40,080 bases of DNA from Actinomycetota bacterium (GTDB taxonomy: Bacteria > Actinomycetota > Actinomycetes > Nanopelagicales > Nanopelagicaceae). How positions within the stretch are numbered: the stretch's first letter is position 1; each line of letters starts with the position of its first letter. The position numbers and the translations under genes are program-made. The stretch covers positions 1-40,080 of the forward strand of contig WLIM01000001.1 of assembly GCA_009702205.1 (NCBI GenBank), written 5' to 3'. The notes under the pieces were generated by a model that was given only the letters and a program-made list of their open reading frames with translations, did no database searches and was not told the DNA's origin. This document shows positions 16,745 to 25,467 of the stretch, one piece after another.

Positions 16745-19429
16745 GTGAATTCTGCAGAAATCAGATCGCGTTGGCTTAATTTTTTCGAATCAGGAAATAG
16801 CCAAGGCCTTAAACATACTGTTGTTCCATCAGCGTCGCTAATTGCTGACGATCCAAACCTTCTGCTTGTAAATGCGGGAATGGTTCCATTTAAGCCATTT
16901 TTCTTAGGGGAAGTTACGCCGCCATATCCAAGGGCTACTTCAGTTCAAAAATGTGTTCGAACTTTGGATATTGATGAAGTTGGTAAAACTACTCGTCACG
17001 CCTCGTTCTTTCAGATGTGTGGAAATTTCTCTTTCGGAGATTATTTCAAAGAGGGAGCAATAGCACTTGCTTGGGAACTTCTAACTAAACCAATCGCGCA
17101 GGGCGGATATGGTTTTCCAGAAGAGAAACTTTGGGTAACTGTTTTCCAGAATGACGATGAAGCTGCAGATATTTGGCATAAAAAAATCGGTGTTCCTAAA
17201 GAACGGATCCAGCGCAGAGGCATGGAAGATAATTTCTGGTCAATGGGTGTTCCTGGTCCATGTGGACCATGCTCTGAAATTTATTACGACCGTGGTCCGC
17301 AATATGGCCGCGATGGTGGTCCGGTTGCAGATGAGGACCGATATTTAGAAGTTTGGAATTTAGTTTTCATGCAGAATGAACGTGGAGCTGGTGCTGGAAA
17401 AGATGATTATCCTATTTTGGGTGAACTTCCAGCAAAGAGTATTGATACTGGCTTAGGTTTAGAGCGAATGGCTGCGCTCTTGCAAGGCGTTGAAAATATT
17501 TATGAAATTGATACGACGATGCAGATTCTAAATACTGCTTGCGAACTTACGGGAGTTAAATACGGCGCAAGTGAAAAGAGCGATGTAGCGCTCCGAGTTA
17601 TCGCTGACCATGCTCGCACTTCGATGATGTTAATTGGCGATGGCGTCTTACCCGGCAACGAGGGTCGTGGCTATGTTTTGCGGCGAATGATGCGCAGAAC
17701 CATAAGAAATATGCGAATTCTTGGAGCGGGCGATCCAACTTCTCGTGAATTAGTAAATGCTGCTATTGGCGCAATGGGACCTCAGTATCCAGAACTTGTT
17801 GAAGGTCGCGAACGGATAACTGCTGTAAGCGTTAATGAAGAAGAATCATTTCTCTCAACACTAAAAAGTGGAACTCAGATATTTGATATCGCAGCCGGTG
17901 GTGTTAAAAAATCGAATTCAACAAAATTGGATGGCGATACTGTTTTCAAACTTCATGACACATATGGTTTTCCCTTTGACCTAACGCTAGAAATGGCGTC
18001 AGAGCAAGGTCTTTCGGTTGATGAAGATGGTTTTAGACGTCTTATGAAAGAGCAGAAAGATCGCGCTAAAGCCGATGCTCGTGCAAAAAAGACAGGCCAC
18101 ACGGATGTCAGTGAATATCGCAAGATTCTAGATTCCAAAGGCGCTACTTCTTTTACTGGATATGCTGAAACGAGCAGTGAAGCAAAAATTTCAGCAATTA
18201 TGATCGACGGCAAGAGCGTCAATGAAGCCGATGTAAATAGTGATGTAGAAATTATTTTGGATCGCACACCGTTTTATGCCGAGGGCGGCGGTCAACTACC
18301 TGATGGTGGCCTGATCACACTTTCAAATGGCGCAATAGTTGAAATTGATGATGTTCAAACGCCAGTACCTGGTCTCTTTATCCACCGCGGGCAAGTAATT
18401 TCTGGTTCCGTTGATTTGAAGAGTTCAGCGCTTGCAACAATCGATATCGAACGTCGCTTAGCGATTTCCAGGGCTCATACCGCAACACATATGGTGCATA
18501 AAGCATTTCGTGAAATTCTTGGCGAAACTGCAACACAAGCCGGTTCTGAAAATTCTCCTGGTCGTTTCCGTTTTGATTTCCCAGCAACTGGTGCTGTGCC
18601 AGTGGGCGTGCTTGAAGAAGTCGAAGGCCGCGTAAACGCACTTCTCCTCGATAATTTAGCTGTTACGGCAAAAGTAATGACTCAACCTGAGGCTAAAGCT
18701 ATGGGTGCGATGGCGTTATTTGGGGAAAAGTATGGCGACCAAGTTCGAGTTGTAAGTGTTGGCGATTGGGCACACGAATTGTGCGGGGGAACGCACGTTA
18801 AATCTTCCGGCGAATTGGGTGTTATTAAGTTGCTTTCCGAATCATCTATTGGCGCTGGTGTCCGTAGAGTCGAAGCTCTGGTCGGGCGAGATGCATATGG
18901 TTTCTTGGCAAAAGAGCACGTTCTTCTAAATTCGCTTACGCAGATTATTAAGGGCGCCAGAGTTGAAGAATTGCCATCAAGAGTCTCTGATTTAATTGAG
19001 AAGCTAAAGGGAGCCGAAAAAGAACTTGCAGGTTTTAAGACAGCACAAATTCTCCAAAGCGCGACCGCTTTGCTAAAGAGCACAACAAAGATTGGCTCAC
19101 TAGAAATTCTTGGCGCAGAACTACAAGCTGGTATTTCTGGTGATGATCTTCGAACGATTGCCCTCGATTTACGTAATCGATTAAGTGATGGTGTCGTAGT
19201 ACTGGCATCTGCTGGGACAGAACGATCAACAATCGTTGTTGCTTCGAGTCCAGCTGCGATTTCTAAGGGAGTTAAAGCAGGTGCGTTAGTAAAAGCTGGC
19301 TCCGAAATTCTTGGTGGTGGCGGAGGTGGCAAGGATGACTTCGCACAAGGTGGCGGAGCAAATCATGCGCTAATTGGTGATGCGATCAATTTTATAATTA
19401 AATCAATAGGTCAAACTGCAGGTAATTAA
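16745..19429 (+). CDS. alaS: Alanyl-tRNA synthetase
   Basis: 894 residues, full length. Catalytic domain with class II motifs (HASFFQMCGNFSFGDYFK; GRGYVLRRMMRRT), then the editing domain with zinc ligands H578xxxH582 and C680xxxH684 (CGGTH), and the C-Ala domain at the end with the glycine-rich stretch GGGGGGKDDFAQGGG. It charges tRNA-Ala and clears Ser/Gly mistakes. The start is GTG 16745, with AGGAG upstream inside the DUF948 gene's end. ruvX begins immediately after the stop codon. Confidence 0.98.
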   Translation: MNSAEIRSRWLNFFESGNSQGLKHTVVPSASLIADDPNLLLVNAGMVPFKPFFLGEVTPPYPRATSVQKCVRTLDIDEVGKTTRHASFFQMCGNFSFGDYFKEGAIALAWELLTKPIAQGGYGFPEEKLWVTVFQNDDEAADIWHKKIGVPKERIQRRGMEDNFWSMGVPGPCGPCSEIYYDRGPQYGRDGGPVADEDRYLEVWNLVFMQNERGAGAGKDDYPILGELPAKSIDTGLGLERMAALLQGVENIYEIDTTMQILNTACELTGVKYGASEKSDVALRVIADHARTSMMLIGDGVLPGNEGRGYVLRRMMRRTIRNMRILGAGDPTSRELVNAAIGAMGPQYPELVEGRERITAVSVNEEESFLSTLKSGTQIFDIAAGGVKKSNSTKLDGDTVFKLHDTYGFPFDLTLEMASEQGLSVDEDGFRRLMKEQKDRAKADARAKKTGHTDVSEYRKILDSKGATSFTGYAETSSEAKISAIMIDGKSVNEADVNSDVEIILDRTPFYAEGGGQLPDGGLITLSNGAIVEIDDVQTPVPGLFIHRGQVISGSVDLKSSALATIDIERRLAISRAHTATHMVHKAFREILGETATQAGSENSPGRFRFDFPATGAVPVGVLEEVEGRVNALLLDNLAVTAKVMTQPEAKAMGAMALFGEKYGDQVRVVSVGDWAHELCGGTHVKSSGELGVIKLLSESSIGAGVRRVEALVGRDAYGFLAKEHVLLNSLTQIIKGARVEELPSRVSDLIEKLKGAEKELAGFKTAQILQSATALLKSTTKIGSLEILGAELQAGISGDDLRTIALDLRNRLSDGVVVLASAGTERSTIVVASSPAAISKGVKAGALVKAGSEILGGGGGGKDDFAQGGGANHALIGDAINFIIKSIGQTAGN

Positions 19430-19879
19430 ATGAAGCCGGGCAGACGAATCGGTTTTGATTTCGGGGATGTCCGAATTGGTGTCGCAGTATCCGATCAATC
19501 AGGGCTACTTGCTTCCCCTTTGGATTTCTTGCCAAATATTTCAGGAGAAGTTAACGAGAAGATCGCAGAATTACTGTCGGTTTACGATCCAATCTATATT
19601 GCAATTGGTTTCCCACTTCATCTTTCAGGTAATGAAAGCGCAAAGAGCGAGAGTGTCTCGGGGTTTGCCAGGGAAATTTCCAATTTAACAACAGCTCCTA
19701 TCTATTTCATTGACGAGCGGATGACTACTGTTTCAGCAAATCGCTCTTTGCGGGAGGCTGGTCACAATTCGAAATCTGCACGCAGTGAAGTTGATTCAGT
19801 AGCCGCAGCAGCTATTTTGGAGTCGGCGCTAAATCAAGAACGAATTCAAGGGCAGCCATTGAATAGATTTCATCCATGA
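19430..19879 (+). CDS. ruvX: RuvX/YqgF-family putative Holliday junction resolvase
   Basis: 149 residues with an RNase H-like fold signature: RIGFDFGDVRIGVAVSD at the N-terminus (catalytic Asp), FIDERMTTVSA with the Glu, and DSVAAAAILESAL with the last Asp. The family has been linked to pre-16S rRNA processing and to junction resolution; sequence does not decide which. It lies directly after alaS, its classical neighbour, and overlaps mltG by four bases (ATGA). Confidence 0.93.
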   Translation: MKPGRRIGFDFGDVRIGVAVSDQSGLLASPLDFLPNISGEVNEKIAELLSVYDPIYIAIGFPLHLSGNESAKSESVSGFAREISNLTTAPIYFIDERMTTVSANRSLREAGHNSKSARSEVDSVAAAAILESALNQERIQGQPLNRFHP

Positions 19880-20877
19880 AATATCAGAAGAAGAGCGCTG
19901 TCGTAACTCTTGTTTTAGCAATTGCACTTTTCGGGTTTTTCAAATTACAGCCATCTAATGATTTTCCTAAGAGCGCGGCAGGCAGTGAGATTGAATTTCG
20001 GATTTCTGATGGTGAATTAGGTAGTTCAATCGGTGCGAATTTGGAGAAACTTGGAGTTATCAAGAGTGCGAAAGCATTCATCGAGGAATTCAATTCAAAT
20101 CCGAAGGCAGCAGGTATTAGCCCGGGTTCGCATCAGATAAACACACATATTCCAGTTAAAGAGGCTATTACCCAACTTCTGGACTCGAAGCGGCTAAATA
20201 ATTTGGTTGTCGTTCTAGAGGGCTCGACATTTAGTGACGTTCTGCAAACACTTAAGAAGAATGATCATATTTCTAAGAGCAATATAGATTTCAGAAGCGT
20301 TGAAGCACTTTATCCAAAATCTACTAAGTCTTTAGAGGGATCTCTTTTCCCAGCGCATTATTCGTTCGAGGCGCAAACTCCACTCGCTATCGCCTTATCT
20401 TCAATGGTGAGAAAAGCGAGAGTGGAAAGTCAGGGCAACGGATTGAATAAAGGGTATGACAAATATTCGCCATATCAAGTTCTAACGGTCGCATCCATGG
20501 TGCAGATCGAGGGAGATCCAAGTAATTTTTCAAAGGTGGCTCGAGTTATTTACAACAGATTAAAGATTGGAATGGCTCTTCAATTGAATTCAACCGTGCA
20601 ATATGCCGCTAATTTGCGCGGAAAGATAACTCTCTCTAATAAGGCAACTCAAATTAACTCGCCATACAACACCTATAAACGAGTAGGCCTACCACCAACA
20701 CCAATATCGAATCCAGGCAACGATGCAATTAAGGCGAGTCTCAACCCGGCGAGCGGGGATTGGCTCTATTTCATTACAGTTGCCCCTGGAGATACCAGAT
20801 TCACCAAAGATTTCGCGGAATTCTCAAAATGGAATACGCAATTCAATGAAAATGTAGCGGCGGGGAAATTTAGATGA
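19876..20877 (+). CDS. mltG: MltG endolytic peptidoglycan transglycosylase
   Basis: 333 residues. A short basic N-terminus and one membrane helix (about 8-24) place the rest outside the membrane. The YceG domain carries the active-site block ASMVQIEGDPSNFSKVARVIYNRLKIGM with the conserved Glu, and later GLPPTPISNPGNDAIKASLNPA. MltG cleaves nascent glycan strands and is thought to end their elongation. ATGA overlaps link it to ruvX upstream and aroE downstream. Compared with many actinobacterial MltG proteins the cytoplasmic N-terminus is very short. Confidence 0.94.
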   Translation: MKYQKKSAVVTLVLAIALFGFFKLQPSNDFPKSAAGSEIEFRISDGELGSSIGANLEKLGVIKSAKAFIEEFNSNPKAAGISPGSHQINTHIPVKEAITQLLDSKRLNNLVVVLEGSTFSDVLQTLKKNDHISKSNIDFRSVEALYPKSTKSLEGSLFPAHYSFEAQTPLAIALSSMVRKARVESQGNGLNKGYDKYSPYQVLTVASMVQIEGDPSNFSKVARVIYNRLKIGMALQLNSTVQYAANLRGKITLSNKATQINSPYNTYKRVGLPPTPISNPGNDAIKASLNPASGDWLYFITVAPGDTRFTKDFAEFSKWNTQFNENVAAGKFR

Positions 20878-21662
20878 TTAGAGCAGGGGTCGCGGGTTCA
20901 CCGATTTCACATTCACTTTCGCCACGAATTCATCGTAAAGCTTTAGAAATTCTTGGCCTTGAAGGAGAATACGAAGCCTTTGAAGTAGGTCAGAATGAAT
21001 TCACGGAATTCTTAGCGGCGCATTCAATAGGTGATTGGAATGGATTTTCATTAACAATGCCACTAAAGGAGTCTGCTTTTGGATTGATCGAAAATATAGA
21101 TCAAGATGCAACTCGAATTAATTCGGTAAATACTATCTATCGTTCTGATTCGAAATGGTGTGGAACTTCGACAGATTACCTAGCCTTTAAGAAACTACTT
21201 AAAGTTTCGAAAGATTCAAAAGTCGCAATCATCGGAGCTGGTGGAACTGCAAGAGCGGCTCTGGGTTCACTTGATAGTCGAATTGGTGTGGCAGATGTAT
21301 TGATACGTAATGAATCAAGAAAAAGCGCTATGTCGAATTCTGCTCCGCATGTAAGGATAAATTTCCTTGAGATGAACGCGCCGCTAGATGGCTATGATTT
21401 AGTCGTTCAAACAACCCCTGCCGGCGCTTTCGATCCTTACGTTGACTCAATTGCTAAGCTTTCTGGATCCCTAGTTGAAGCACTTTACAAACCAGCACCA
21501 ACTAAATTAGCCATGAAATTCTCAGAATTAAATTGCTCAGTTATAACCGGTAAAGAGTTGTTAGTAGAACAAGCCCTCTATCAGATCGAACTTTTCTCAG
21601 GCTCATCTATCAACTTTGATGAAATGCGAAGCGCACTTCTTGCAGAGATTTCCGAGCTTTAG
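20874..21662 (+). CDS. aroE: Shikimate dehydrogenase
   Basis: 262 residues. It reduces 3-dehydroshikimate with NADPH in the shikimate pathway. Substrate-binding GSPISHSLSPRIH near the N-terminus, the Lys of LTMPLKE, NSVNTI, the nucleotide-binding loop IGAGGTARAAL and the QTTPAG segment are all visible. ATGA overlap with mltG upstream. The small A24 peptidase gene separates it from aroC, as is usual in Actinobacteria. Confidence 0.95.
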   Translation: MIRAGVAGSPISHSLSPRIHRKALEILGLEGEYEAFEVGQNEFTEFLAAHSIGDWNGFSLTMPLKESAFGLIENIDQDATRINSVNTIYRSDSKWCGTSTDYLAFKKLLKVSKDSKVAIIGAGGTARAALGSLDSRIGVADVLIRNESRKSAMSNSAPHVRINFLEMNAPLDGYDLVVQTTPAGAFDPYVDSIAKLSGSLVEALYKPAPTKLAMKFSELNCSVITGKELLVEQALYQIELFSGSSINFDEMRSALLAEISEL

Positions 21663-21702
21663 CCTTATCCACATCGAGATAATTAAGACTGTTAGAAAGC
21701 AA

Positions 21703-21708
21703 TACCCT
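21703..21708 (+). promoter_or_regulatory. Candidate -10 before the A24 peptidase gene
   Basis: TACCCT lies seven bases before GTG 21716 and no ribosome-binding site is seen. This fits the leaderless pattern seen at other operon heads in the window. The 53-base gap after aroE contains nothing else that I recognise. Confidence 0.4.
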
Positions 21709-21715
21709 TGCAAAT

Positions 21716-22129
21716 GTGTTGCGAAGCCTAGAGATAGCTCTCTATCTTTATTTTGCAATTACGATTTCAATTTACGACTGCAAATCTCACCTTATTCGTA
21801 ATCGTGAACTAGTAAAATTTCTCGCCCTAAGCGCAGCACTCAATATATTTTCAGGCCATTTTCAAGGTTTCGCAATTGCGGCAGCTCTTCTTCCAATAGC
21901 TCTTCTAGTGGTATCAATTTTTGGCAACAAGATCGGTTCCGGTGATCTAAAGCTCTATTTAGTTCTAGCAATATGGTGTTGTGATATACAGAGCTGGTTT
22001 ACCTATTTTGCTTACTCCTGGATATTGGGCGGCATCTATGGCGTTCTTCTTATTTTTCGGGGAAAGGGGCGCCTTCAAAGAATTGCTTTCGCCCCTTTTA
22101 TTTTTCTCGGTTTTTTACCGGCCATTTAG
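21716..22129 (+). CDS. A24-family prepilin peptidase, short form
   Basis: About 137 residues and mostly membrane helices. The two catalytic aspartates of this aspartyl peptidase family are seen in IYDCKSHLIRNREL and in the GxGD motif GSGDLKLY. It would cleave the leader from type IV or Flp/Tad-type prepilins at the inner membrane. The N-terminal methylase domain of E. coli-type enzymes is missing, as in CpaA/TadV-like peptidases. GTG 21716 is the most likely start (TTG 21719 is possible). The C-terminus IAFAPFIFLGFLPAI matches the family's PF.PFL..G segment but stops soon after. A terminator-like hairpin lies within the last part of the gene. No pilin gene is nearby. Confidence 0.75.
   Translation: MLRSLEIALYLYFAITISIYDCKSHLIRNRELVKFLALSAALNIFSGHFQGFAIAAALLPIALLVVSIFGNKIGSGDLKLYLVLAIWCCDIQSWFTYFAYSWILGGIYGVLLIFRGKGRLQRIAFAPFIFLGFLPAI
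22063..22108 (+). terminator. Terminator-like hairpin inside the 3' end of the A24 peptidase gene
   Basis: AAAGGGGCG (22063-22071) pairs perfectly with CGCCCCTTT (22090-22098). The loop holds a second small helix (AAAG 22077-22080 with CTTT 22086-22089), and a run TTTTATTTTTCT follows. The stem stability and U-tract fit an intrinsic terminator, yet it is about 20-65 bases before the stop codon at 22129. Confidence 0.6.
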
Positions 22130-22168
22130 CGCAAATAGTGTGCGAGTCAAGATGGTTTTCTGCCACAA

Positions 22169-22174
22169 TAGGCT
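22169..22174 (+). promoter_or_regulatory. Candidate -10 of the aroC operon promoter
   Basis: TAGGCT, the same hexamer as before DUF948 and metK, is here followed by a leader of about 40 bases containing a small GCGC-N7-GCGC hairpin (22185-22199) and the ribosome-binding site GAGGAG (22210-22215) before GTG 22223. It is the only obvious promoter for aroC-aroK-aroB-aroQ. Confidence 0.4.
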
Positions 22175-22222
22175 ATGTAACTAAGCGCGGTTGTTGCGCC
22201 AAATTTATTGAGGAGATAGCCC

Positions 22223-23407
22223 GTGATTCGATGGTTAACGGCTGGCGAATCGCACGGACCTGCACTTACTGCAATCCTCGAGGGCATGCCAGCGCATATT
22301 GAAATAACGAAAGAGATGATTGATGCAGATCTCTCTCGCCGCCGTCTTGGCTTTGGACGTGGTGCTAGACAAAATTTTGAAGCCGATCTGGTCTCCATTC
22401 TTGGTGGCGTACGACATGGTGAATCACAAGGTGGACCGATTTCACTTCAAATTGCCAACTCTGAATGGCCAAAGTGGGAGAAGGTTATGTCTCCTGGAAT
22501 CGTTGATAAGAAAGAATTAAGCGAATTGGCGCGCAATGCACCACTAACTAGACCGCGACCTGGGCATGCTGATTTAGTTGGAATGCAGAAATATGACTTT
22601 GACGATGCAAGGCCTATTTTGGAACGTGCAAGCGCTCGAGAAACCGCAGCCAGAGTTGCACTCGGAGCAATAGCTCGCGCATTTTTAGAACAAAGTGTTG
22701 GAATTAAAATCATGAGCCATGTTCTTTCGATCGGCAGCGCCACTGCTGGCGTTGATTACAAATTGCCTCAATTTGAAGAGAAAGCTGCAATCGATTCTGA
22801 TCCAGTTCGCGCAGCTGACAAAAAACTAAGCGAAGCAATGGTTGCAGAGATTGAGGCTGCACATAAGGATGGCGATACTTTAGGTGGGGTAGTAGAAGTA
22901 TTGGCATTCGGAGTTCCAGTAGGGCTTGGATCTCATGCACATTGGGATCGTCGCTTGGACTCGAAACTTGCTGGCGCACTAATGGGAATTCAAGCTATTA
23001 AAGGCGTAGAAATTGGCGACGGATTTGAATCAGCAAAGCGTCGCGGATCGAAAGCCCACGACGAAATAGAAAAAGATGCTTCAGGAAAAATTGTTCGCCG
23101 AACAGATCGAGCAGGTGGAACTGAAGGTGGTATGACTAACGGTGAAATCCTGCGTGTAAGAGCAGCGATGAAACCAATATCTACCGTGCCGAAAGCGCTC
23201 GACACAATCGACACAGCCACTGGCGCCGCTGCGAAAGCAATCAATCAGAGATCTGATGTTTGCGCTGTACCAGCTGCCGGAATTGTTGCTGAAGCTATGG
23301 TCGCTCTAGTTCTTGCTGATGCAGTTTTAGAAAAATTCGGCGGAGATAGCGTTGCTCAGGTAACTCGAAACTACAAAGCATTTATCGAAAATCTGGAAAT
23401 CGTCTAA
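22223..23407 (+). CDS. aroC: Chorismate synthase
   Basis: 394 residues. It converts EPSP to chorismate using reduced FMN, the last shikimate step. Family signatures: GESHGPALTAILEGMP at the N-terminus, RPGHADLVGMQKYDFDDARPILERASARETAARV in the middle, and GGMTNGEILRVRAAMKPI later. GTG start preceded by GAGGAG at seven bases. The stop overlaps the ATG of aroK by one base. Confidence 0.98.
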   Translation: MIRWLTAGESHGPALTAILEGMPAHIEITKEMIDADLSRRRLGFGRGARQNFEADLVSILGGVRHGESQGGPISLQIANSEWPKWEKVMSPGIVDKKELSELARNAPLTRPRPGHADLVGMQKYDFDDARPILERASARETAARVALGAIARAFLEQSVGIKIMSHVLSIGSATAGVDYKLPQFEEKAAIDSDPVRAADKKLSEAMVAEIEAAHKDGDTLGGVVEVLAFGVPVGLGSHAHWDRRLDSKLAGALMGIQAIKGVEIGDGFESAKRRGSKAHDEIEKDASGKIVRRTDRAGGTEGGMTNGEILRVRAAMKPISTVPKALDTIDTATGAAAKAINQRSDVCAVPAAGIVAEAMVALVLADAVLEKFGGDSVAQVTRNYKAFIENLEIV

Positions 23408-23916
23408 TGCCAAGGGCGGTTCTAATTGGCCCGCCAGGAGCGGGAAAATCTTCAGTTGGCAGGCAGTTAGCAAAGATTCTTGAATGTGAAATTCTAGATA
23501 CTGATTTAGAGATAGAAAAGAAGTCAGGAAAGAAGATTGCAGAAATTTTTACAGAAGATGGTGAACCAGCGTTCCGTGCGTTAGAGCGAGAAGTTGTCTT
23601 AGCTGCGCTTACTACGGCTTCTGGAGTTGTAGCACTTGGTGGCGGTTCTATTCTTGATAATGAAGTGGCAGATTACTTAAGCAAAAGTTCGATTCCGATT
23701 GCTTATTTAGAAGTATCTATTTCCCAAGCTGCTCCTCGTGTTGGTTTTAATAAAGAACGTCCACTGCTTGCGCTCAACCCAAGACAACAATGGATGTCAC
23801 TGATGGAAAAACGTCGGCCAATTTATGAATCGCTTGCAACCTTTAAAGTTGCAACTGATAATCGCAAGCCTGCGGAAGTTGCACAAGAAATTGCTAGCTC
23901 GATTGGAGCGAAGTAA
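23407..23916 (+). CDS. aroK: Shikimate kinase
   Basis: 169 residues. It phosphorylates shikimate with ATP. P-loop GPPGAGKS at 8-15, DTDLEIEKKSGKKIAEIF for shikimate and Mg binding, FRALEREV, the GGG motif in VVALGGGSI, and the lid region with RPLL. Overlaps aroC and aroB by one base at each end, so the three are almost surely translated together. Confidence 0.97.
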   Translation: MPRAVLIGPPGAGKSSVGRQLAKILECEILDTDLEIEKKSGKKIAEIFTEDGEPAFRALEREVVLAALTTASGVVALGGGSILDNEVADYLSKSSIPIAYLEVSISQAAPRVGFNKERPLLALNPRQQWMSLMEKRRPIYESLATFKVATDNRKPAEVAQEIASSIGAK

Positions 23917-24947
23917 TGGAGTCGATAAAGATCAGTGCCGAACATGAATACGAGATATTTTTTGTTGATGACTGGAGAAGTGAATTAGCAAAGATTTCGG
24001 ATTCTTACGAGAAGGTATTAGCCCTAATCCCGCAATCCCTCTATAGCCTCTTTGAAATTTCGAAGATGAAGTTAGAGAACGTGCAATTCTTAGCTACCCC
24101 TGAAGGTGAAGCCGCAAAGAGCCAAGAATTCTTGGCTAAAGTCTGGCTTGAATGCGGGAATTTCGGATTAACAAGAAGTGATTGCATCGTGGGAATCGGT
24201 GGTGGATCCACAACTGACTTAGCTGGATTCGCTGCCGCATCTTGGTTGCGCGGTATTAATTGGTATGCAATACCAACTTCATTGGCTGGAATGGTTGATG
24301 CAGCAATTGGCGGCAAAACTGGAATCAATAGCGGACATGGTAAAAATTTGATTGGAGCTTTCCATTCACCAAAGGGTGTATATATTGATTTAGAATTCTT
24401 AACGTCACTAAGTGAGCGAGATATCAATGCTGGCATGGCAGAGGTATTGAAGGCTGGCTTTATCTCGGATTCGAAAATTTTAGATTTAGCTCAAGATGCG
24501 AAATCCAATATTGCAGAGTTGATTTGGCGGGGAGTGAAGGTAAAAGCTGAAGTAGTTAGCGCAGATTTCAAAGAGAGCAAACTGCGAGAAGCCCTTAATT
24601 ATGGACACACTCTCGGACATGCAATTGAAAAGAATGAAGAGTACAACTTGCGCCATGGTGAAGCGGTTGCGATTGGTTTAGTGTTCGCCGCCGAATTGAG
24701 CAATATCACTGGAAATTTGGCGACTGAGATTGTGACCAAACATCGTGAGCTATTAGCATCTTTCAATCTACCTATTACTTACAAGCAAGGGGAGTTTGTC
24801 CGACTTGTGGAATTGATGGCCGGTGACAAGAAGAGCAGAGGCTCAAAGCTCAGATTTATTGGGTTATCGCAAATTGGAAAAGTTATCTGGTTAGAGTCAG
24901 TAACATCCGACCAACTAAAGCAGGCTTATGAGAGAATTTCTTCATGA
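23916..24947 (+). CDS. aroB: 3-dehydroquinate synthase
   Basis: 343 residues. This NAD- and metal-dependent enzyme makes 3-dehydroquinate from DAHP. NAD-binding GIGGGSTTD (93-101), PTSLAGMVDAAIGGKTGIN, and the metal-binding region with LNYGHTLGHAIE and LRHGEAVAIG are all in order. ATGA overlap with aroQ. The operon aroC-aroK-aroB-aroQ plus aroE upstream covers the shikimate pathway except DAHP synthase and EPSP synthase, which are not in the window. Confidence 0.97.
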   Translation: MESIKISAEHEYEIFFVDDWRSELAKISDSYEKVLALIPQSLYSLFEISKMKLENVQFLATPEGEAAKSQEFLAKVWLECGNFGLTRSDCIVGIGGGSTTDLAGFAAASWLRGINWYAIPTSLAGMVDAAIGGKTGINSGHGKNLIGAFHSPKGVYIDLEFLTSLSERDINAGMAEVLKAGFISDSKILDLAQDAKSNIAELIWRGVKVKAEVVSADFKESKLREALNYGHTLGHAIEKNEEYNLRHGEAVAIGLVFAAELSNITGNLATEIVTKHRELLASFNLPITYKQGEFVRLVELMAGDKKSRGSKLRFIGLSQIGKVIWLESVTSDQLKQAYERISS

Positions 24948-25384
24948 AAATATTAGTTCTCAATGGTCCTAATTTGGGGCGACTAGATCTTCGAGATTCA
25001 AAGATTTATGGAGATATAGATTTTGCAGGTCTAACGAATTTCATCATCAAAAGTGGGGAAGAATTGGCTCTAACTTGTGATGTTAGGCAGAGCGATAGCG
25101 AAGTAGAAATAATTTCGTGGTTGCATGAAGCAGCAGATAAGAACCTTCCTGTCATTATCAATCCAGCAGCTTTCACGCATTACTCATATGCGATTAGAGA
25201 TGCGGCCGACATGGTCACCGGACCGCTAATTGAAGTGCACTTATCTAACCCAATGTCTCGTGAAGAATTCCGTCATACCTCAGTAATCTCTGGTGTTGCG
25301 GATGGGACTATCGCTGGTTTTGGTCCAAATTCATATCGGTTGGCGCTAATTGCCATCAGCGATTTAATGAAGGCTGCTAAGTAA
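24944..25384 (+). CDS. aroQ: 3-dehydroquinate dehydratase, type II
   Basis: 146 residues, the length of the dodecameric type II enzyme. NGPNLGRLDLRDSKIYG contains the flexible loop with the catalytic Arg and Tyr; INPAAFTHYSYAIRDA and EVHLSNPMSREEFRHTSVIS supply the substrate-binding and catalytic His residues. The usual NGPNLN has Gly instead of the last Asn here. It is the end of the aro cluster; the next gene, efp, has its own leader. Confidence 0.95.
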   Translation: MKILVLNGPNLGRLDLRDSKIYGDIDFAGLTNFIIKSGEELALTCDVRQSDSEVEIISWLHEAADKNLPVIINPAAFTHYSYAIRDAADMVTGPLIEVHLSNPMSREEFRHTSVISGVADGTIAGFGPNSYRLALIAISDLMKAAK

Positions 25385-25396
25385 CTCGGATTTTTC

Positions 25397-25467
25397 TAGG
25401 GTATTCTTGGCCACTTACGGCGGCCGCAAATCGCAGGTTAGCTTTTTCTTGAAATGGAACTTTGATT
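25397..25467 (+). promoter_or_regulatory. efp promoter region and leader
   Basis: Overlapping -10 candidates TAGGGT (25397-25402) and TATTCT (25402-25407) stand before a leader of roughly 55 bases. The leader includes GCGGCCGC (25420-25427), an 8-bp palindrome of pure G+C that stands out in this AT-leaning DNA, and GGAAC near ATG 25468. No terminator for aroQ was seen. Confidence 0.4.

Noticed and set aside
18682..19332. 216-codon open frame on the minus strand opposite alaS
   Set aside because: Composition (poly-Pro start, Ser/Ala rich) reflects the antisense of the conserved Gly-rich C-Ala domain; no sign of independent coding.
22185..22199. aroC leader hairpin (GCGC-N7-GCGC) as a riboswitch or attenuator
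   Set aside because: Only four base pairs, no alternative fold, no U-tract and no leader peptide with aromatic codons.
25420..25427. GCGGCCGC in the efp leader as a functional operator
   Set aside because: A single 8-bp GC palindrome without a second copy or clear placement on the promoter is not enough; noted only as compositional oddity.
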